Positions 60,890 through 64,000 of a DNA stretch of 64,000 bases are shown here, one piece after another. Both the position numbers and the translations under genes were made by a program. This stretch comes from Larix kaempferi (Eukaryota; Streptophyta; Pinopsida; Pinales; Pinaceae): positions 3,224,001-3,288,000 of the forward strand of contig BSBM01000059.1 in NCBI GenBank assembly GCA_027924585.1, written 5' to 3'. Within the stretch, counting starts at the first letter, position 1. Every line of letters starts with the position of its first letter. The notes below the pieces were generated by a model, which was not told the DNA's origin, made no database searches, and saw only the letters and a program-made list of their open reading frames with translations.

Positions 60890-62077
60890 AAGAATGGCAA
60901 AGCACAGAAAAAAATGACTGTCGAGCTCGTTTAAACCATGATGATGAGAACAAGCATCCCCCACCCATACACAAAGTTATGTGTCTCCCTCGAGCTCAGA
61001 CCTTCTTAAAGAGAACGATGTACATCCCGATAGTAGTAGCGCAAACCTAAGAAAACAAGGGAGAAACTTCTCCAATAGTGGAGAACCCCAAAAAATCAGT
61101 CTCTTAACTGAAGTAGCGAACGTCTCTTGGCTAGAGCGAACTTGCTCAAGTGAATGACCAAATGAGAGGTCGAACTCTCTATTTATACACATCAAATGGT
61201 GACTTTTTTCCTGACTGGGCCAACCTAACTTTCACTAACTGCGCCGACCTGACTGGGGCAGTTCTGCCCATTTTTTGGGACAAATTGCCCACTTTTTTGG
61301 GGGAGTTTACCCGTTGGGCCGACTTGTCTCGGGGGAATACAAAAAATTACGTTTCCTAAATATTTTCTTTGTGATTTCACCCCTAGATTTACATTGATTC
61401 TTTCAAGTGTTTTACATGATCAACTACATTGACATCTTGTCCCATAGGAGGTACAATAACAAGATGAAATAAAATCACAATAACTTCTGAAGTTGCACTA
61501 TTTCCAACACTTCCTCTCAACAAGGAAGGTATTTTTCCAACACTGTATTCTAATCTTATTCTTTCTTTGGTCGACCTATGATGTGATGCCCCATGCAGCT
61601 ACTACCCCAACACTCCCTCTTGGCCAAGGAGGTATCATCAGCATTATCATACTGAAACACATCTCGATATCAGTTTTACATCACAGTTATCTCTAACCTC
61701 TTTGTATCATAAGGAAGGTCTTGCAACACAATCACAGTTACTCGAGTAGTGTCAACAAATCAATCTTCATGCATCTGCTCAATCAAGTCCATCAGAGAAC
61801 ATGCACTAGCTCCATGACTCTGCCCTATCCATAGGTGAGTCACACGTGCATCAGCTCAAGAACTCTGCACAATCCATCGGAGAGTCTATCATGCATCAAT
61901 ACAATGTGCTCAACTAAACCCAGTCCATCGGGTGCCTACATCATCAACACTCCCTCTTAGCTAGAGAGGTATCATCATGTTGGAACACATCTTGTTATCA
62001 TAAGCGGGTCCATTCCAACACAGGGAATAACACGTTCCACAAAGGAACCATCCCACAATGGGACACACTCCACAAAG
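60890..62077. repeat. Monomer body after module 6
   Basis: Promoter-bearing form with TATA 61,189-61,197, triple motif and hairpin cluster. Confidence 0.75.
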
Positions 62078-62710
62078 GAATAGAATAACAATTATGAATG
62101 GAGTGTGGCCATCGAGAAACCATATACTCCTCCAACCTTCATGCTGGCCGAGACATGGCACTGGAAGTTGTTCAGACAGTCCAAATCCTAACAAAGCAAC
62201 TACCAAACAAGTTGGAAGATTCATACATATGCAAAATAAAATAAAACATTGAACTGAAAGCAATAACAAGCAGGTAATATCTGGCCACACGTTTCGATGA
62301 AGTGTTCCCACATGTCCTAGATGTAGTTATCTTCCCACAGGATCCTTGCAACACAGTCCAGCGAGTAAATGCAACTATGTAGTAAATCATATATACTAAG
62401 TGTGGGTTGCAGGAATCTATCGTGCAGGTAGAGGACCACCCAGAGCAGAAAAAAAGGAGGGAATCCGAAGCACAATAGAAAAAAGTTAAACTCGTATTTG
62501 TCTGACCCGAAGATGAATCGCATGAATGATAAACACCCTGTAGAAATCCGCAATGCAATCTAATCGAGGAGCTCTCCAGAAACCCTACTGTCCTCTAAAC
62601 TGCATGTTGGGCAGAACCTGATAGTGGAAGTTGATCAGGCTCTCCAAATCCTAAGCTGAGTTGACCCTTGACCTTGTTAATGTTTATAGCAGCATAACCA
62701 GGATCACTAA
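62078..62710 (-). repeat. Module copy 7, shortened
   Basis: About 160 bp is deleted after 'atgaatggagt' (62,104), removing two of the three 65-bp motifs. Confidence 0.7.
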
Positions 62711-63207
62711 AAGAATGGCAAAGCACAAAAACAAAATGAGTGTCGAGCTCATTTAAACCATGATGATAAGGACAATCATCTCCCAACCATAGAATTGTTA
62801 TCATATGTACATCACAGTTATCTCTAACCTCTCTATATCATAAGGAAGGTCTTGCAACACAATCACAGTTAGTCGAGAAGTGTCAACAAATCAATATTCA
62901 TGCATCTACTAAATCCAGTCCATCGGAGAATATGCACTACCTCCACGATTCTGCCCTATCCATAGGTGAGTCACACGTGCATCAGCTCAAGAACTCTGCA
63001 CAGTCCATCGGAGAGTCTATCATGCATCAATCCAATGTGCTCAGCTCAACCTAGTCCATCGGGTGCCTACATCATCAACACTCCCTCTTAGCTCGAGAGG
63101 TATCATGACGTGGAAACACATCTTGTTATCATAAGCGGGTCCATTGCAACACAGGGAATAAGCACATTCCACAAAGGAACCATCCCACAATGGGACACAC
63201 TCCACAA
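62711..63207. repeat. Short monomer body without promoter (2)
   Basis: Matches 59,599-60,097, including the deletion junction near 62,789. Confidence 0.75.
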
Positions 63208-64000
63208 AGGAATAGAATAACAATTATGAATGGAGTTTATTCACCACTCCTAGTTGGCCACCCTGAAGATGATCCCACGAATAACAAACACCCTGTATAA
63301 ATCTACAACACACATCAACTCCTATTTGGATGACCTGAAGATGAATCCCATGAATGACAAACATCCTATAGAAATCCGCAATGCGATGAGACAAAGGCGC
63401 CCTCAAGAAACCATATACTCCTCCAACCTTCATGCTGGCTGAGACATGGCAATGGAAGTTGTTCAGGCAGTCCAAATCCTAAGCAAGCAACTAGCAAACA
63501 AGTTGGAAGATTCATACATATGCAAAATAAAATAAAACCTTGAACTGAAAGCAATAACAAGCAGGTAATATCTGGCCACACGTTTCGATGAAGTGTTCCC
63601 ACATGTCCTAGAGGTAGTTATCTTCCCACAGTAGGCTTGCAACACAGTCCAACGAGTAAATGCAACTATGTAGTAAATCATAGATACTATATGTGGGTTG
63701 CAGGAATATATCGTGCAGGTAGAGGACCACCCAGAGCAGAGAAAAAGGAGGGAATCCGAAGCACAATAGAAAAAAGGTAAACTCGTAGTTTTCTGACATG
63801 AAGATGAATCGCATGAATGATAAAATCCCTGTAGAAATCCGCAATGCAATCTAATCGAGGAGCTGTCTAGAAACCCTACTGTCCTCTAAACTGCATGTTG
63901 GGCAGACCCTGACAGTGGAAGTTGATCAGGCTCTCCAAATCCTAAGTTGAGTTGAGCCTCGACCTTGTTAATGTTTATAGCAGCATAACCAGGATCACTA
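63208..64000 (-). repeat. Module copy 8, cut by the window end
   Basis: All three motifs present, stop version of the frame. The window stops at 'aaccaggatcacta', so the array continues beyond. Confidence 0.7.

Larger units (their letters stand above)
18523..64000. repeat. Tandem array of related 1.3-1.9 kb monomers (at least 45.5 kb)
   Basis: Everything from 18,523 to the window end is built of related monomers, apart from one 2-kb foreign segment (21,758-23,788). The repeated landmark CTATTTATA occurs at 19,245, 21,075, 25,686, 27,608, 29,546, 31,468, 33,406, 35,328, 37,266, 39,188, 41,126, 43,048, 44,986, 46,835 (changed), 48,769, 50,646, 52,598, 53,481, 58,042 and 61,189. Three zones are visible: diverged single monomers (18.5-25.0 kb), a homogeneous 3,860-bp higher-order repeat (25.0-48.0 kb), and a module-bearing zone (48.0-64.0 kb). 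Satellite-like, but with promoter and fold-back structure inside every monomer. Confidence 0.9.

Noticed and set aside
60351-60974. 207-codon minus-strand frame
   Set aside because: Spans a module and the monomer junction; the other seven module copies have stops at several points in the same frame.

Overview
The window reads as intergenic and heterochromatic DNA from a large plant nuclear genome, probably a seed plant. The evidence is a LINE-type RNase H remnant ending in a poly(A) tract, a short LTR element with an initiator-Met tRNA primer site, a CACTA-type transposon end, TATA boxes of the TATAAATAG type, many micro- and minisatellites, and a tandem array of at least 45 kb. I found no intact protein-coding host gene and nothing bacterial or viral. 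The species cannot be named from the sequence.

Region 1 (1-9,730) is old repeat debris. It holds a series of imperfect hairpins with similar loops (113-777), a trio of CGCGG hairpins (2,049-2,154), a Pol II promoter-like segment with a plausible leader intron (2,304-2,584), a 146-bp tandem duplication (4,831-5,122), an array of a degenerate 16-bp motif (5,852-6,272), a frameshifted RNase H domain at a LINE 3' end (6,579-7,286), and a 34-bp minisatellite directly after its poly(A).

Region 2 (9,731-12,203) is a compact minus-strand LTR retroelement of about 2.5 kb: two LTRs of about 250 bp, a primer site, a polypurine tract, and only a degraded retropepsin-like and coiled-coil reading frame.

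Region 3 (12,204-18,522) is mostly featureless. It contains a pyrimidine tract, a palindrome cluster (14,029-14,190), a bacterial/organelle-style tRNA-Val(UAC)-like sequence (17,526-17,596), and a G-rich 35-bp minisatellite that ends in a CACTA-like terminus at 18,522.

Region 4 (18,523-64,000, running off the window) is one tandem array. Its core is a higher-order repeat of exactly 3,860 bp made of a 1,922-bp A monomer and a 1,938-bp B monomer. Six copies are present (24,963-48,049); five have identical length and the sixth lost 73 bp. Each monomer carries a large palindrome of about 430 bp, and about 430 bp upstream of it on the minus strand a conserved TATAAATAG box, so each monomer looks like a promoter followed by a fold-back. 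The right-hand part (about 49.5-64 kb) is a related array in which an 800-bp module mostly replaces the palindrome, with its own alternating spacing near 1.29 and 1.83 kb. I regard the promoter-plus-palindrome array and the loop-conserved hairpin series as the observations most worth following up.
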